NCBI RefSeq assembly: GCF_001027285.1
Contig: NZ_CP011509.1
Span: 5,852,501 to 5,916,500 of the forward strand
DNA from: Archangium gephyra
Lineage (GTDB): Bacteria > Myxococcota > Myxococcia > Myxococcales > Myxococcaceae
DNA length: 64,000 nt
Direction: 5' to 3'
Part shown: positions 53,380 to 64,000 of the stretch, one piece after another
Numbering within the stretch: the stretch's first letter is position 1
Layout of the letters: every line of letters begins with the position of its first letter
Notes under the pieces: model-generated
The model's input: only the letters and a program-made list of their open reading frames with translations
Databases searched by the model: none
Told to the model about the DNA's origin: nothing
Position numbers and translations under genes: made by a program

Positions 53380-53781
53380 ATGTCGGTTGTCAACGATCCC
53401 ATTGGCGACATGCTGACCCGCCTGCGCAACGGCTCGCGCGCGCGTCACGACAAGGTCGTCATGCCGCACTCGAACCTCAAGCTCGAGATCATCAAGGTCC
53501 TCAAGTCCGAGGGCTTCATCGGCGACTACACCGTCCACGAGCGCGCCCCGCAGAACGAGATCTCGGTCCAGCTGAAGTACGGCCCGGATCGCGCTCCGGC
53601 CATCACCGGCATCCGCCGCGTGTCCAAGCCCGGCCTGCGCCGTTACGTCAACGTGCGTGAGATTCCTCAGGTGCTCGGCGGCCTGGGCATCTCGATCCTG
53701 TCCACCTCCAAGGGCGTGATGGTGGACTCCGAGGCTCGCAAGCAGAAGGTCGGCGGCGAGCTGCTCTGCACCGTCTACTAG
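53380..53781 (+). CDS. rpsH: 30S ribosomal protein S8
   Basis: A 133-residue S8 from ATG 53380 ([19 protein letters not shown]); the open frame from 53311 is not used. The C-terminal [13 protein letters not shown] block is typical. In E. coli S8 represses the spc operon by binding near the rplE start; the structured gaps here leave room for a different arrangement. Confidence 0.97.
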   Translation: MSVVNDPIGDMLTRLRNGSRARHDKVVMPHSNLKLEIIKVLKSEGFIGDYTVHERAPQNEISVQLKYGPDRAPAITGIRRVSKPGLRRYVNVREIPQVLGGLGISILSTSKGVMVDSEARKQKVGGELLCTVY

Positions 53782-53841
53782 CCAGCCCCCCGGGTGCCGC
53801 GGCTCACCGCCGCGACCTGGACTGACTGCACTGAGGAAATC

Positions 53842-54411
53842 ATGAGTCGGATTGGAAAGCTTCCGGTCAAGCTGGCGGACAAGACGAAGGCCACTGTGTC
53901 GGGCCGCCAGGTCAGTTTTGAAGGCCCCAAGGGCAAGATGGTCGTTCAGCTTCCCGCCAAGGGCGTGAAGGTGACGGTCGCGGGCGGTGAGGTCCGGGTG
54001 GAGCGCGAGGATGAGTCGCGCGAGGCCCGCAGCCTGCACGGCCTGACGCGCACGCTGCTGGCCAACGCGGCCAAGGGCGTGTCGACGGGCTTCGAGCGCC
54101 GCCTGGACATCCGCGGCGTCGGTTTCCGCGCCGAGGTCAAGGGCAAGACGATCAACATGTCGCTGGGCTACTCGCACCCGGTGGTGTTCAACCTGCCCGA
54201 GGGCGTGACGGCCGAGGTCGACAAGGCCGCGCGCACCGAGGACGGTCTGCCCACCCTCGGTCTGACGCTCCGGTCCGCGGACAAGGAGGCCCTCGGGGCC
54301 GCCGCCGTGAAGATCCGCGCGCTGCGCCCGCCCGAGCCGTACAAGGGCAAGGGCATCAAGTACTCGACCGAGAAGATCCGTCGCAAGGAAGGCAAGACGG
54401 GCACCGCCTAG
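53842..54411 (+). CDS. rplF: 50S ribosomal protein L6
   Basis: A 189-residue L6 (MSRIGKLPVKLADKTKATVS) from the ATG at 53842 with GAGGAAA upstream. The C-terminal PEPYKGKGIKYS is the family signature. L6 lies at the factor-binding base of the L7/L12 stalk. Confidence 0.98.
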   Translation: MSRIGKLPVKLADKTKATVSGRQVSFEGPKGKMVVQLPAKGVKVTVAGGEVRVEREDESREARSLHGLTRTLLANAAKGVSTGFERRLDIRGVGFRAEVKGKTINMSLGYSHPVVFNLPEGVTAEVDKAARTEDGLPTLGLTLRSADKEALGAAAVKIRALRPPEPYKGKGIKYSTEKIRRKEGKTGTA

Positions 54412-54507
54412 TCGGAGTGAACACCCAACCGCGCGGCGCCAGCTGGTGCCGCGCAATCATCCGGCGGTGGAAGTCCCCATCACCGCCGGACGGAGAAGGA
54501 ATCATCC

Positions 54508-54864
54508 ATGTCGAAGAAACTCGATCCGCGCCTCAAGAGGAAGGACCGCATCCGCCGGAAGCTCTCGGGTACCACCGAGCGCCCGCGCCTGTCGGTCTAC
54601 AAGAGCCTCAAGCACATCTACGCCCAGGTGGTGGACGACACCACGGGCCGCACCCTGGCGTTCGCCTCGTCGCTCTCCAAGGAGCTCAAGGGCAATACCG
54701 AGGGCGACAAGAAGGCCGAGGCCAAGCGCGTGGGCGCCCTGATCGCCCAGAAGTGCAAGGCGGCCAATGTCGACGCGGTGGTGTTCGATCGCAACGGCTT
54801 CCCCTACCATGGCCGTATCGCCGCCGTGGCCGATGCCGCGCGTGAGGGCGGGCTGAAGTTCTAG
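54508..54864 (+). CDS. rplR: 50S ribosomal protein L18
   Basis: A 118-residue L18 ([20 protein letters not shown]), which binds 5S r[23 protein letters not shown] is the expected C-terminal block. ATG with GAGAAGGAA upstream. Confidence 0.98.
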   Translation: MSKKLDPRLKRKDRIRRKLSGTTERPRLSVYKSLKHIYAQVVDDTTGRTLAFASSLSKELKGNTEGDKKAEAKRVGALIAQKCKAANVDAVVFDRNGFPYHGRIAAVADAAREGGLKF

Positions 54865-54891
54865 AAACCTTTCGAATAAGGAAGTTCCCAA

Positions 54892-55410
54892 GTGGCAACT
54901 CCGATCAATCCAAACGATCTCGACCTCACCGACCGCGTGGTGAATATCAACCGCGTCGCCAAGGTGGTGAAGGGCGGCCGGCGGTTCTCGTTCGCCGCGC
55001 TGGTGGTGGTGGGCGATGGTGCCGGCCACGTCGGCATCGGCCTGGGCAAGGCCAACGAGGTCCCCGAGGCCATCCGCAAGGGTGGCGAGAACGCGAAGAA
55101 GAACCTGTTCCGCGTTCCGCTCCAGGGCCACACCATTCCGCACGAGGTGCTCGGGCACTTCGGCGCGGGCTGGGTGCTCCTGAAGCCGGCCGGTGAGGGT
55201 ACGGGCGTCATCGCCGGTGGTGCGGTGCGCGCGGTCCTCGAGGCGGCGGGTATCCGCAACATCCTGACGAAGAGCCAGGGCTCGCGGAACCCGCACAACG
55301 TGCTCAAGGCCACGGTGGCCGGTCTGAAGACGCTGCGTTCGCCGGAGCAGGTGTCCCGCCTGCGCGGCAAGGACGTGGGTCCCCAGAAGTCCGAAGAGGC
55401 GAGGGGTTAA
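54892..55410 (+). CDS. rpsE: 30S ribosomal protein S5
   Basis: A 172-residue S5 from GTG 54892. [20 protein letters not shown] and [19 protein letters not shown] are present. It helps tRNA selection accuracy together with S4. It overlaps nothing and lies 2 bp upstream of rpmD. Confidence 0.98.
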   Translation: MATPINPNDLDLTDRVVNINRVAKVVKGGRRFSFAALVVVGDGAGHVGIGLGKANEVPEAIRKGGENAKKNLFRVPLQGHTIPHEVLGHFGAGWVLLKPAGEGTGVIAGGAVRAVLEAAGIRNILTKSQGSRNPHNVLKATVAGLKTLRSPEQVSRLRGKDVGPQKSEEARG

Positions 55411-55412
55411 TC

Positions 55413-55676
55413 ATGGCGCTCAAGGTCAAGCTGACGAAGAGCTTCGCGGGTTCGTCCGAGGACCAGCTCGCGACCATCCGGAGCCTCGGGCTGAAGAAGT
55501 TCGGCGACGAGCGGCTCCTCCAGGACACGCCGGCGAATCGCGGCATGGTGAACAAGGTGCGTCACCTGGTGACGTCCGAGACGGTGCAGGGCGACGCCCC
55601 GAAGACCACCCGTCGCAAGCCCCGGCACATCCGGGCCCGGGACGCCGCGCGCGCCCGCCAGGCCTCCAAGGCCTAG
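55413..55676 (+). CDS. rpmD: 50S ribosomal protein L30
   Basis: An 87-residue L30 ([20 protein letters not shown]), about 25 residues longer than the usual 60. The extra residues are a basic C-terminal tail ([20 protein letters not shown]). The core [14 protein letters not shown] and MVNKVRHLV are standard. Confidence 0.95.
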   Translation: MALKVKLTKSFAGSSEDQLATIRSLGLKKFGDERLLQDTPANRGMVNKVRHLVTSETVQGDAPKTTRRKPRHIRARDAARARQASKA

Positions 55677-55692
55677 TGAGAGGGTTCAGACA

Positions 55693-56208
55693 ATGACTAC
55701 GCTCAACAACCTGAAGCGCCCCGCGAACTCGTGGCACCGCAAGAAGCGGGTGGGCCGCGGCCAGGGTAGCGGTCTGGGCAAGACGGCCGGCCGCGGTGGC
55801 AAGGGCCAGAAGGCCCGTTCCGGTAACATGCGGTTCGAGGGCTTCGAAGGCGGTCAGAGCCCCCTGCAGCGCCGGCTGCCGAAGTTCGGCTTCATCTCCC
55901 CCAACCGCACCATCTACGCGGTGGTGAACCTGGCGGACCTCGAGGCGTTCGACGCGGGCGCCACGGTGGACGAGGCGGCGCTGAAGACGCGCGGCCTGGT
56001 GAAGGGCCGTTATGACGGCGTGAAGGTGCTCGGCAACGGCACGCTCACCAAGAAGCTGACCGTCCGGGCGCACAAGCTCTCGGCCACGGCTCGCGAGGCG
56101 GTCGAGAAGGCGGGCGGTTCCGTCGAGGAGCTGCCGCTCGTGGCCCACAAGCCCGAGTCCGCCGCCAAGGCCCACAGCGGTAAGGGCGTCAAGAAGGCCA
56201 AGTCGTGA
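55693..56208 (+). CDS. rplO: 50S ribosomal protein L15
   Basis: A 171-residue L15 ([20 protein letters not shown]), with the Gly-rich [18 protein letters not shown] extension that threads into 23S rRNA. The C-terminal tail is Lys/Ala-rich. It precedes secY by 126 bp. Confidence 0.97.
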   Translation: MTTLNNLKRPANSWHRKKRVGRGQGSGLGKTAGRGGKGQKARSGNMRFEGFEGGQSPLQRRLPKFGFISPNRTIYAVVNLADLEAFDAGATVDEAALKTRGLVKGRYDGVKVLGNGTLTKKLTVRAHKLSATAREAVEKAGGSVEELPLVAHKPESAAKAHSGKGVKKAKS

Positions 56209-56334
56209 GGGTAGGGCGCATCACACTCCTAGTGGTGCGCGCCGCTCTATCCGTGTAGGATTCCGCGCCCCTGTCCGAATTCGGATGGGGGCGCTGTTGT
56301 TCTCGCTGAAACCTTTTTGGGGGATGGTTCCCAC

Positions 56335-57681
56335 GTGGCTCTGAACGCCTTCGCCAACGTCTTCCGCATCGCGGAGCTGCGCAGCCGGCTCATCTATACG
56401 CTGGGGCTGCTCGCGGTGTACCGCATCGGTATCTTCATCAACACGCCTGGCGTGGACCGGGCGGCGATGAACGCGTTCATGGACGCCCAGCGTCAGTCGG
56501 GCGGCCTGTTCTCGCTCTTCAATCTCTTCTCCGGCGGCGCCCTGGACCAGATGTCCATCTTCGGTCTGGGCATCATGCCGTACGTGTCCTCCTCCATCAT
56601 CATCCAGCTGCTGGCCGTGGTCGTGCCCAGCCTGGAGCGCCTCCAGAAGGAGGGCGCTGGTGGACGTCAGAAGATCAATCAGTACACCCGCTACGGCACG
56701 ATCCTCCTGTCCGTCATCCAGGGCATCGGCATCTCGCGCTGGCTGGCCTCGCTGGGCCGCTCCGACGCGGGCCAGAGCGGCTTCAACCAGATCGTCGTCC
56801 CCAACGACAACGCCTGGTTCACCTTCATGACCGTCATCTCCCTGACGGCCGGCACCGCGTTCATCATGTGGCTGGGTGAGCGCATCACCGAGCGCGGCAT
56901 CGGCAACGGCATCTCCATCATCATCTTCGCGGGCATCGTGGCCGGTCTGCTGCCCAGCGGTAAGACGCTGCTGGACATGATCGCCCAGGAGATCATCAGC
57001 GTGGCAGCCGTGGGCGCCCTGCTGGCGTTCATGGTGCTGGTGGTGGGCGTGGTCTGCTACGTCGAGCGCGGCATGCGGCGCATCCCCGTGCAGTACGCCA
57101 AGCGGATGGCCGGGCGGCGGATGTTCGCGGGTCAGGCCACCTACTTCCCGATGAAGGTCAACACCGCGGGCGTGATTCCTCCGATCTTCGCCGGCGCGCT
57201 GCTGTCCTTCCCGGCCACCCTGGGCACCTGGTTCCCGTCGCTGCAGGCCGTGCAGCGCAGCATCGAGGGCAGCCCCTGGGTGTACAACGGCATCTTCGTG
57301 CTGCTCATCATCTTCTTCTCGTTCTTCTACACGGCGCTGACCTTCCGGCCGGACGACGTGGCGGACAACATCAAGAAGCAGGGCGGCTACATCCCGGGCA
57401 TCCGTCCGGGCCGGCAGACGGCGGACTTCATCGAGGGCGTGCTCAACCGCATCACCTTCGGTGGCGCGCTCTACCTGGCCGCCATCTGCGTGATTCCGTC
57501 CATCATCAGCAACGTGCTGGGCGTGCGCTTCACCTTCGGCGGTACGGCGCTGCTCATCGTCGTGGGCGTGGCACTGGACACGGTGCAGCAGATCGAGGGT
57601 CACCTCATCAGCCGCAACTACGAGGGCTTCGCCGGTCCTCGCGGCCCGCGCATCCGCGGCCGGGTCCGCGTGGCGGCCTAG
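56335..57681 (+). CDS. secY: Protein translocase subunit SecY
   Basis: A 448-residue inner-membrane channel of the Sec pathway. GTG 56335 is chosen (ALNAFANVFRIAELRSR); TTG 56317 is possible. Ten membrane helices can be traced. The plug region GALDQMSIFGLGIMPYVSSS and the cytoplasmic loop YAKRMAGRRMF with TYFPMKVNTAGVIPPIFA are intact. It is followed by a strong hairpin and 142 bp to adk. Confidence 0.97.
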   Translation: MALNAFANVFRIAELRSRLIYTLGLLAVYRIGIFINTPGVDRAAMNAFMDAQRQSGGLFSLFNLFSGGALDQMSIFGLGIMPYVSSSIIIQLLAVVVPSLERLQKEGAGGRQKINQYTRYGTILLSVIQGIGISRWLASLGRSDAGQSGFNQIVVPNDNAWFTFMTVISLTAGTAFIMWLGERITERGIGNGISIIIFAGIVAGLLPSGKTLLDMIAQEIISVAAVGALLAFMVLVVGVVCYVERGMRRIPVQYAKRMAGRRMFAGQATYFPMKVNTAGVIPPIFAGALLSFPATLGTWFPSLQAVQRSIEGSPWVYNGIFVLLIIFFSFFYTALTFRPDDVADNIKKQGGYIPGIRPGRQTADFIEGVLNRITFGGALYLAAICVIPSIISNVLGVRFTFGGTALLIVVGVALDTVQQIEGHLISRNYEGFAGPRGPRIRGRVRVAA

Positions 57682-57701
57682 TCGAGTCAGTGGTTTCCCT
57701 G

Positions 57702-57734
57702 GCGCTCCTCCCCCCTCACCCCGGGGAGGGGCGC
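57702..57734 (+). terminator. Strong hairpin between secY and adk
   Basis: A 12-base-pair stem (GCGCTCCTCCCC / GGGGAGGGGCGC with one T-G pair) and a nine-base loop lie about 20 bp after secY. No T run follows. It may attenuate transcription into adk-map-infA, or stabilise the upstream mRNA. Confidence 0.5.
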
Positions 57735-57823
57735 CTCGTCGTTGCAGGGGTGTTGTGAGCAGCGGGAGGAGATTCGCGCCGTGGCCCTCCCGTGCTCCTT
57801 CCTGACGAGCTGAGAGGAATCGA

Positions 57824-58471
57824 ATGAACCTCATCCTGTTTGGCCCGCCCTTCGTAGGGAAGGGGACGCAGGCGAAGAATCTGTATGCGGAGTTCAAGCT
57901 TCCGCAGGTCTCCACGGGCGACATCCTCCGCAAGGCGGTCCGCGAGGGCACCGAGCTGGGCAAGCTGGCCGGTCCGCTGATGGCCGCCGGTTCCTACGTG
58001 CCGGACGAGATCGTCATCGGCATCGTGGAGGAGCGCCTCAAGGAGCCGGACTGCGCCAATGGCTTCGTCCTGGATGGCTTCCCGCGTACTCCTCCCCAGG
58101 CCGAGGCCCTCGAGCGCATGCTCGCCCGGTTGGGCAAGAAGCTGGACGCCGTGGTGTCCCTCAAGGTGCCCCACGAGAAGCTCATCGAGCGGGGCTCGGG
58201 CCGTCGCTCGTGCCCCACCTGCGGCTCCGTCTACCACGTCTACCAGAACCCCCCGAAGCGGGCGGGCTACTGCGACAAGGACAACACCGGGCTCGTGCAG
58301 CGCGACGATGACAAGGCGGACGTCATCGAGAAGCGCCTGAACAAGTACGACGCGGAGACCGCGGCCCTGGAGCCGTTCTACGCGCAGCGCGGCCTGCTCA
58401 AGACGATCGACGGTGTCGGCTCGCCCGAGGGCGTGTACGCCGACATCAAGAAGGCCCTGGGCAAGGGCTGA
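57824..58471 (+). CDS. adk: Adenylate kinase
   Basis: A 215-residue long-form adenylate kinase (ATP + AMP to 2 ADP). The P-loop reads GPPFVGKGT (7-15), with Phe-Val in place of the usual Gly-Ala. QVSTGDILR and [10 protein letters not shown] are standard. The LID has C130, C133, C150 and D153, the four-ligand zinc variant. Cytoplasmic; part of the spc group as in many bacteria. Confidence 0.97.
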   Translation: MNLILFGPPFVGKGTQAKNLYAEFKLPQVSTGDILRKAVREGTELGKLAGPLMAAGSYVPDEIVIGIVEERLKEPDCANGFVLDGFPRTPPQAEALERMLARLGKKLDAVVSLKVPHEKLIERGSGRRSCPTCGSVYHVYQNPPKRAGYCDKDNTGLVQRDDDKADVIEKRLNKYDAETAALEPFYAQRGLLKTIDGVGSPEGVYADIKKALGKG

Positions 58472-58487
58472 GCGGGCAGGGGCAGCC

Positions 58488-59252
58488 GTGGGCCAGGTCG
58501 CGATCAAGAGCCGGGAGGAGATCGCCCTCATGCGCGAAGCCGGGCGCATCGTGAGCGAGATCCTGGACGAGCTCGAGAAGGCCGTGGCCCCGGGTGTCAC
58601 CACCTGGGACCTGGACGCCCTGTCCGAGAAGCTCATCTACCAGAAGGGCGCCAGGCCAGCCTTCAAGGGCTACCACGGCTTCCCGGCCTGCCTGTGCGCC
58701 TCCGTCAACGACGAGGTGGTGCACGGAATCCCCTCCAAGCGGCGCAAGCTGCGCGAGGGGGACCTGATGAAGCTGGACTTCGGGGTCGTCTACCGGGGCT
58801 TCTTCGGGGACTCGGCCCGGACGGTCCCGGTGGGGAAGGTGAGCTCCGAGGCCCAGGCCCTGGTGAACACCACCCGGGAAGCCCTCCACAAGGGCATCCA
58901 GGCCATGGTGGCTGGCAACCGGCTCGGCGACATCGGCCACGCCGTCCAGCGCCATGTGGAGGCCCGGGGCTTCTCCGTGGTCCGGCTCTTCAGCGGCCAT
59001 GGCATCGGCCGCCACCTCCACGAGGAGCCGGATGTGCCCAACTACGGCCAGCCAGGCAGTGGCCTGAAGCTTCGTCCAGGAATGGTCCTCGCGGTCGAGC
59101 CCATGGTGAACCAGGGCACGGATGAGGTGATGGTCCTCGAGGATCAGTGGACAGCCGTGACGCGCGACAGCAAGCTTTCCGCTCACTTCGAGCACACCGT
59201 GCTCATCACCGAAGGAGGGCCGGAAGTCCTCACCCGGCACCGGGCCGGGTAG
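58488..59252 (+). CDS. map: Methionine aminopeptidase, type I
   Basis: A 254-residue enzyme that removes the initiator methionine. GTG 58488 has AGGGG upstream. The active-site His and metal ligands are all present: H79, D97, D108, H171, E204 and E235, the same numbers as in E. coli Map. It starts 16 bp after adk. Confidence 0.97.
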   Translation: MGQVAIKSREEIALMREAGRIVSEILDELEKAVAPGVTTWDLDALSEKLIYQKGARPAFKGYHGFPACLCASVNDEVVHGIPSKRRKLREGDLMKLDFGVVYRGFFGDSARTVPVGKVSSEAQALVNTTREALHKGIQAMVAGNRLGDIGHAVQRHVEARGFSVVRLFSGHGIGRHLHEEPDVPNYGQPGSGLKLRPGMVLAVEPMVNQGTDEVMVLEDQWTAVTRDSKLSAHFEHTVLITEGGPEVLTRHRAG

Positions 59253-59389
59253 GCGAGCGGAATACGATGTGGTATACGGGGGTTCGTAGAAATTCGGTTT
59301 TACTGCGCGAGGATGCTTGCCACTTCTGGACCAAAGTGTTATCCCGCCGCGCTTCCAGAGTTCCGGTGGTCCGCGAGAGGGTTATCTGA

Positions 59390-59608
<219 letters not shown>

Positions 59609-59686
59609 CAAGGGCTCGGTTCCGCGGAATGGCGGACCGGCCCTCGAGGCTTTTCTTTTCTAAAGCGAAGGAAGGGAAGTACCGCC

Positions 59687-59803
59687 ATGAAGGTTCGGGC
59701 GTCCGTCAAGAAGATTTGCGACAAGTGCAAGGTTGTCCGCCGCAAGGGCATCGTGCGCGTCATCTGCGCCTCCAACCCGCGGCACAAGCAGCGCCAGGGC
59801 TAG
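59687..59803 (+). CDS. rpmJ: 50S ribosomal protein L36
   Basis: A 38-residue protein ([20 protein letters not shown] ...) with zinc ligands C11, C14, C27 and H33, ending in NPRHKQRQG. The ATG at 59687 has GGAAGGGAAG upstream. It is the cysteine-containing L36 form. It lies between infA and rpsM as in most bacteria. Confidence 0.97.
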   Translation: MKVRASVKKICDKCKVVRRKGIVRVICASNPRHKQRQG

Positions 59804-59855
59804 GCCCCGCCAGGGACCCAGCTCCAGACCAACTCACCAGAAGGAACGACTCAAG

Positions 59856-60239
59856 ATGGCTCGTATCGCCGGCATCGACCTCCCGCCCAACAAGCGCGCG
59901 GTGATCTCGCTCCAGTACATCTACGGGATCGGCAACAAGTCCGCCCACGACATCATCACCGCGGCGGGGATCGACCTCGCCACTCGGACCAAGGACCTCA
60001 CCGAGGAGCAGACTCGCAAGATCCGCGAGATCCTCGAGGCGACCTACAAGGTCGAGGGTGACCTGCGTCGCGAGGTGACCATGAACATCAAGCGGCTGAT
60101 GGACCTGGGTTGCTACCGGGGTCTGCGTCACCGCAAGGGTCTGCCGGTCCGTGGTCAGCGGACGCACACCAACGCGCGCACCCGCAAGGGTCCGAAGCGT
60201 GGCATCGTTCGCGCCAAGCCGGCGACGGCCGCTCGCTAG
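59856..60239 (+). CDS. rpsM: 30S ribosomal protein S13
   Basis: A 127-residue S13 ([20 protein letters not shown]) contacting P-site tRNA and the subunit bridge. The start is ATG 59856 with AGAAGGAA upstream; the longer frame from 59733 overlaps rpmJ and is spurious. [16 protein letters not shown] is the family signature. First gene of the alpha group. Confidence 0.98.
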   Translation: MARIAGIDLPPNKRAVISLQYIYGIGNKSAHDIITAAGIDLATRTKDLTEEQTRKIREILEATYKVEGDLRREVTMNIKRLMDLGCYRGLRHRKGLPVRGQRTHTNARTRKGPKRGIVRAKPATAAR

Positions 60240-60309
60240 TTCTTCCACCTGCGCCGGCCCCTCATGAGGAGCCGGCGTCGATCACCTACCTCACGGAGCA
60301 ACGAGTTCC

Positions 60310-60759
60310 ATGGCTGAAGAGACCAACGCGCCTGCGGCCCCAGCCGCTGCCGCCCCCGCGACGGGCGACGCCGCCGCCGCTGCGCGCAAGAAGGGCAAGA
60401 AGGGCAAGAAGAGCATCCTCAATGGCGTGGTCCACATCCAGTCCACGTTCAACAACACCATCATCACGATCACGGACGTGTCCGGGAACGTGATCTCCTG
60501 GTCCTCCGCTGGCGCCCGCGGCTTCCGCGGCAGCCGCAAGTCGACGCCGTTCGCCGCCCAGGTGGCCGCCGGTGACGCCGCGGCCAAGGCCATGGAGCAC
60601 GGCCTGAAGAACGTGACGGTGCTGGTGAAGGGTCCTGGAGCGGGCCGTGAGTCCGCCCTGCGCGCGCTCGCCGCCGCCGGCCTGAAGATCGCGCTCATCC
60701 GCGACGTGACGCCCATCCCGCACAACGGCTGCCGTCAGCCCAAGCGCCGCCGCGTCTAG
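60310..60759 (+). CDS. rpsK: 30S ribosomal protein S11
   Basis: A 149-residue S11, about 20 residues longer than the E. coli protein because of an Ala/Pro-rich N-terminus ([20 protein letters not shown]). The body is standard ([32 protein letters not shown]). It binds the 30S platform. Confidence 0.97.
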   Translation: MAEETNAPAAPAAAAPATGDAAAAARKKGKKGKKSILNGVVHIQSTFNNTIITITDVSGNVISWSSAGARGFRGSRKSTPFAAQVAAGDAAAKAMEHGLKNVTVLVKGPGAGRESALRALAAAGLKIALIRDVTPIPHNGCRQPKRRRV

Positions 60760-60822
60760 TTCCATCCCGGGCCGCTCTCCTCGTGGGGAGCGGTCCAGAC
60801 CACCTCTACACGGAGAAGCATC

Positions 60823-61449
60823 GTGGCCCGTTATACCGCCTCCGCCTGCCGTATCTGCCGGCGTGAGAACCTGAAGATGTACCTGAAGGGTGACCGCTGC
60901 TACACGGACAAGTGTGCCATCGAGCGGCGTCCCTATCCCCCCGGTCAGCACGGCCAGGGCCGCGTGAAGTTCTCCGGCTACGGCGTGCAGCTGCGCGAGA
61001 AGCAGAAGGTCAAGCGCATGTACGGCCTGCTGGAGAGCCAGTTCCGCGGCTACTACCACCGCGCCTCCGCCGCCAAGGGCAAGACGGGTGAGAACCTCCT
61101 GCAGCAGCTGGAGCTCCGCCTGGACAACGTGGTGTTCCGCATGGGCTTCGCGGACACCCGCGCCGAGGCGCGCCAGCTGGTGCGTCACGGCCACTTCACG
61201 GTGAACGGCAAGCGGGTCAACATCCCGTCCTTCGCCGTGAAGCCGGGCACCACCATCGAGGTGGCCGAGAAGAGCCGGAAGATCCTCCGCATCTCCGAGG
61301 CGCTGGAGACCGTGGATCGCCGTGGCGTGCCGCAGTGGATCGACCTGGACAAGAAGGGCTTCAAGGCCACGGTGCGCACCGCGCCGAACCGCGAGGACCT
61401 GACCATGCCGATCCAGGAGCAGCTCATCGTCGAGTTGTACTCGAAGTAA
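60823..61449 (+). CDS. rpsD: 30S ribosomal protein S4
   Basis: A 208-residue S4 from GTG 60823. The N-terminus has a four-cysteine zinc site ([25 protein letters not shown]). The S4 domain appears as [20 protein letters not shown]. It nucleates 16S 5'-domain assembly and, in E. coli, represses the alpha operon; not shown here. A 204-bp gap follows. Confidence 0.97.
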   Translation: MARYTASACRICRRENLKMYLKGDRCYTDKCAIERRPYPPGQHGQGRVKFSGYGVQLREKQKVKRMYGLLESQFRGYYHRASAAKGKTGENLLQQLELRLDNVVFRMGFADTRAEARQLVRHGHFTVNGKRVNIPSFAVKPGTTIEVAEKSRKILRISEALETVDRRGVPQWIDLDKKGFKATVRTAPNREDLTMPIQEQLIVELYSK

Positions 61450-61653
61450 TCGGCCTGGCTCGCCCCCACCCGGGCGAACCTACCGCTGGAGCTGTCGTAC
61501 GCGCCCTGGCCTCACCGCCGGGGCGTCGTGCTTCTGCCGGTCCCTCCGTGCAGCCCCGGGGCCGGCCGTTATTCAAGAAACCCCGCGTGCCCATCCTCCC
61601 GCCACCCCGGTGGGTAAGTCGGTGGTGGCGCACGTCCCCAGGAGCAGAAGACC

Positions 61654-62739
<1,086 letters not shown>

Positions 62740-62913
62740 TAGACTCCCGCAGTCCCTCGTCCCTCGGGGCGGCATGGCCGCATACCCCGGGGGAGGAGGG
62801 GGCCCTCCCAGGCCCAACACAGCAACGGTGGAGCCCGTGCCGGTTCCATCCTTCCCACCCGGTACCTCGTACGGCCGGAGTGGTGGGCCCCGAAAGGGCC
62901 CGAGGTCAGCACC

Positions 62914-63330
62914 ATGCGTCACAAGGTAGGCCAGAGGAAGCTCCACCGCACCACGAGCCACCGGCTCGCGATGCTCCACAACATGGTCACCTCGCTGCTC
63001 GAGCACGAGGCCATCCGCACCACGCTGCCCAAGGCCAAGGAGGCCCGGGCGATCGCCGAGCGCATCATCACCCTCGGCAAGCGCGGTGGCCTGGCCAACG
63101 TGCGCCTCGCGGAGCGGACAGTTCGCAACCGCGTCATCCTCCAGAAGGTGTTCAGCGAGTACAAGGATCGTTACGCCAGCCGCCCGGGCGGGTACACCCG
63201 CATCGTGCGCCTCGGCTTCCGTCGCGGTGACGGCGCTGAGATGGCCCTGCTGGAGCTGGTGGATCGTCCCGCCAAGGCCGCTCCCGTGGACACCGAGGCC
63301 GCCGAGGCCACGGAGACCAAGGCGGAGTAG
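62914..63330 (+). CDS. rplQ: 50S ribosomal protein L17
   Basis: A 138-residue L17 ([20 protein letters not shown]) by the tunnel exit. [20 protein letters not shown] is the C-terminal signature, followed by an acidic Ala/Glu tail. It is the last gene of the ribosomal block; a strong terminator is 24 bp downstream. The 174-bp gap before it holds several G/C-rich inverted repeats. Confidence 0.98.
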   Translation: MRHKVGQRKLHRTTSHRLAMLHNMVTSLLEHEAIRTTLPKAKEARAIAERIITLGKRGGLANVRLAERTVRNRVILQKVFSEYKDRYASRPGGYTRIVRLGFRRGDGAEMALLELVDRPAKAAPVDTEAAEATETKAE

Positions 63331-63353
63331 TCGGCCGTCGGTAGGGTAGTGCA

Positions 63354-63388
63354 CGAGAGCGTCCTTCCCCTTGGGAAGGGCGCTCTCG
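63354..63388. terminator. Bidirectional terminator ending the ribosomal block
   Basis: A long stem (CGAGAGCG and CCTTCCC pairing with GGGAAGG and CGCTCTCG, one mismatch) and a short loop lie between convergent rplQ and the last minus-strand gene, followed by CGCTTTG. Confidence 0.8.
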
Positions 63389-63431
63389 CGCTTTGTGGGC
63401 TCCCGGAAGAGCCCTCGACGCCCGCTCCGAG

Positions 63432-63980
63432 CTACTGCGCGTCGGTGAGGTTCTTGCCGTTCTCGAGCAGCACGGCGTCACCCTCGGCGGTCTGCATCTC
63501 GACGCCGACGATCTTGATGTCCGAGGGCGCCGCCTGGCCGTTCGCGTTCAGCAGCTGCTTGGGCGTGATGGTGACGTCATAGCCCGCCTCGACGCGCGGC
63601 ACGAAGGCATTGAACTCCACGCCCCGGTTGTCCTTGACGATGATGCGGACCTTCTCCCACGCATCCTCGCTCTTGTTCATGATCGTCACCCCGGCGCGGC
63701 CAGCGGGGACGGGCACGAGCTTCGCGCCGAAGTCTCCCGTCTGCTTCACGCTGCCCCGGGCGCAGGTGATACCGAACGTGCTGATCGACAGGAACACCCA
63801 GCCGGCCACGATGAAGGCCTTGTACTTGAAGAAGCTGTCCTGCTCGCGGAACTCCTCCACCTTCTCCTTCACGATGGAGAGGGCGTTGAGGGCCACGTTG
63901 GCGGACTCGGCCTTCAGCTTCTGGCTGAGCGGGCCCTGCTGCTGCTCCTTGGGCAGGGGCGCCGCACGCGCGGCGCTCAT
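63432..63980 (-). CDS. Single-pass membrane protein of unknown function
   Basis: A 182-residue product from ATG 63980 close to the window edge. Residues 1-45 are soluble and helical (VALNALSIVKEKVEEF), then one membrane helix (AFIVAGWVFLSISTFGI), then a periplasmic beta-rich domain (GAKLVPVPAGRAGVTIMNKS, VEFNAFVPRVEAGYDVTI). No family recognised. It converges with rplQ. The start is near but inside the window, so the gene looks complete. Confidence 0.75.
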   Translation of the reverse strand: MSAARAAPLPKEQQQGPLSQKLKAESANVALNALSIVKEKVEEFREQDSFFKYKAFIVAGWVFLSISTFGITCARGSVKQTGDFGAKLVPVPAGRAGVTIMNKSEDAWEKVRIIVKDNRGVEFNAFVPRVEAGYDVTITPKQLLNANGQAAPSDIKIVGVEMQTAEGDAVLLENGKNLTDAQ

Positions 63981-64000
63981 CACGCGCGGATTGTTCGTCT

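Overview
The window is high-GC DNA (roughly two thirds G+C by eye) with dense genes, frequent GTG and TTG starts and many start/stop overlaps. Gene content points to a fruiting myxobacterium of the Cystobacterineae (Archangium/Cystobacter/Melittangium/Vitiosangium-like): many lipoproteins with Ala/Gly-Cys lipoboxes, a KaiC-like ATPase with a stand-alone receiver, a hybrid histidine kinase, an M4 metalloprotease with a pre-peptidase C-terminal domain, and an Ala/Pro-tailed RNA polymerase alpha subunit. The genus is an inference from family content only.

Region 1 (1-41.8 kb) is a mixed accessory and housekeeping region. It opens with two tandem cytochrome-like lipoprotein genes carrying an unusual CX3CH motif, the second apparently frameshifted in a G run. 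Then come an M19 dipeptidase, a ribonuclease HI with a C-terminal hybrid-binding-like domain, a CxxCH lipoprotein, a protein with a CNF/BLF1-like LNGC motif divergent from a KaiC-like ATPase/receiver pair (with an elaborate operator-like dyad between them), a lipase-CorA-hydrolase cluster, an M4 metalloprotease behind a 551-bp regulatory gap, a HAD phosphatase coupled to an RlmI-type methyltransferase, a duplicated two-gene HEPN module, a membrane-tethered subtilase, a HipA-like kinase/DUF3037 pair, a CPBP protease, an outer-membrane-barrel/13-heme cytochrome/lipoprotein operon, and a run of minus-strand core genes (PlsB-like acyltransferase, ArgS, hybrid histidine kinase, HEAT protein, DnaJ). 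A SurA-like gene and rimI close the region.

Region 2 (41.9-63.4 kb) is one long plus-strand translation block: str (rpsL, rpsG, fusA, tuf), S10 (rpsJ, rplD, rplW, rplB, rpsS, rplV, rpsC, rplP, rpmC, rpsQ), spc (rplN, rplX, rplE, rpsN, rpsH, rplF, rplR, rpsE, rpmD, rplO, secY, adk, map, infA, rpmJ) and alpha (rpsM, rpsK, rpsD, rpoA, rplQ). It starts at a near-consensus sigma-70 promoter (TTGACA, 16 bp, TATACT) and ends at a strong bidirectional terminator after rplQ. The clear departure from the textbook order is that rplC (L3) is missing between rpsJ and rplD, which are only 53 bp apart. Several unusually long inter-gene gaps inside the block hold strong hairpins.

The best candidates for undescribed biology are the duplicated HEPN/partner module (20.9-23.2 kb), in which the HEPN RNase half is almost identical between copies while the C-terminal half of HEPN and the middle of the partner have diverged together; the LNGC deamidase-like protein with its shared divergent operator; and the barrel/13-heme/lipoprotein operon, which looks like an outer-membrane electron conduit. 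All functional statements come from reading motifs by eye; no database search was run.
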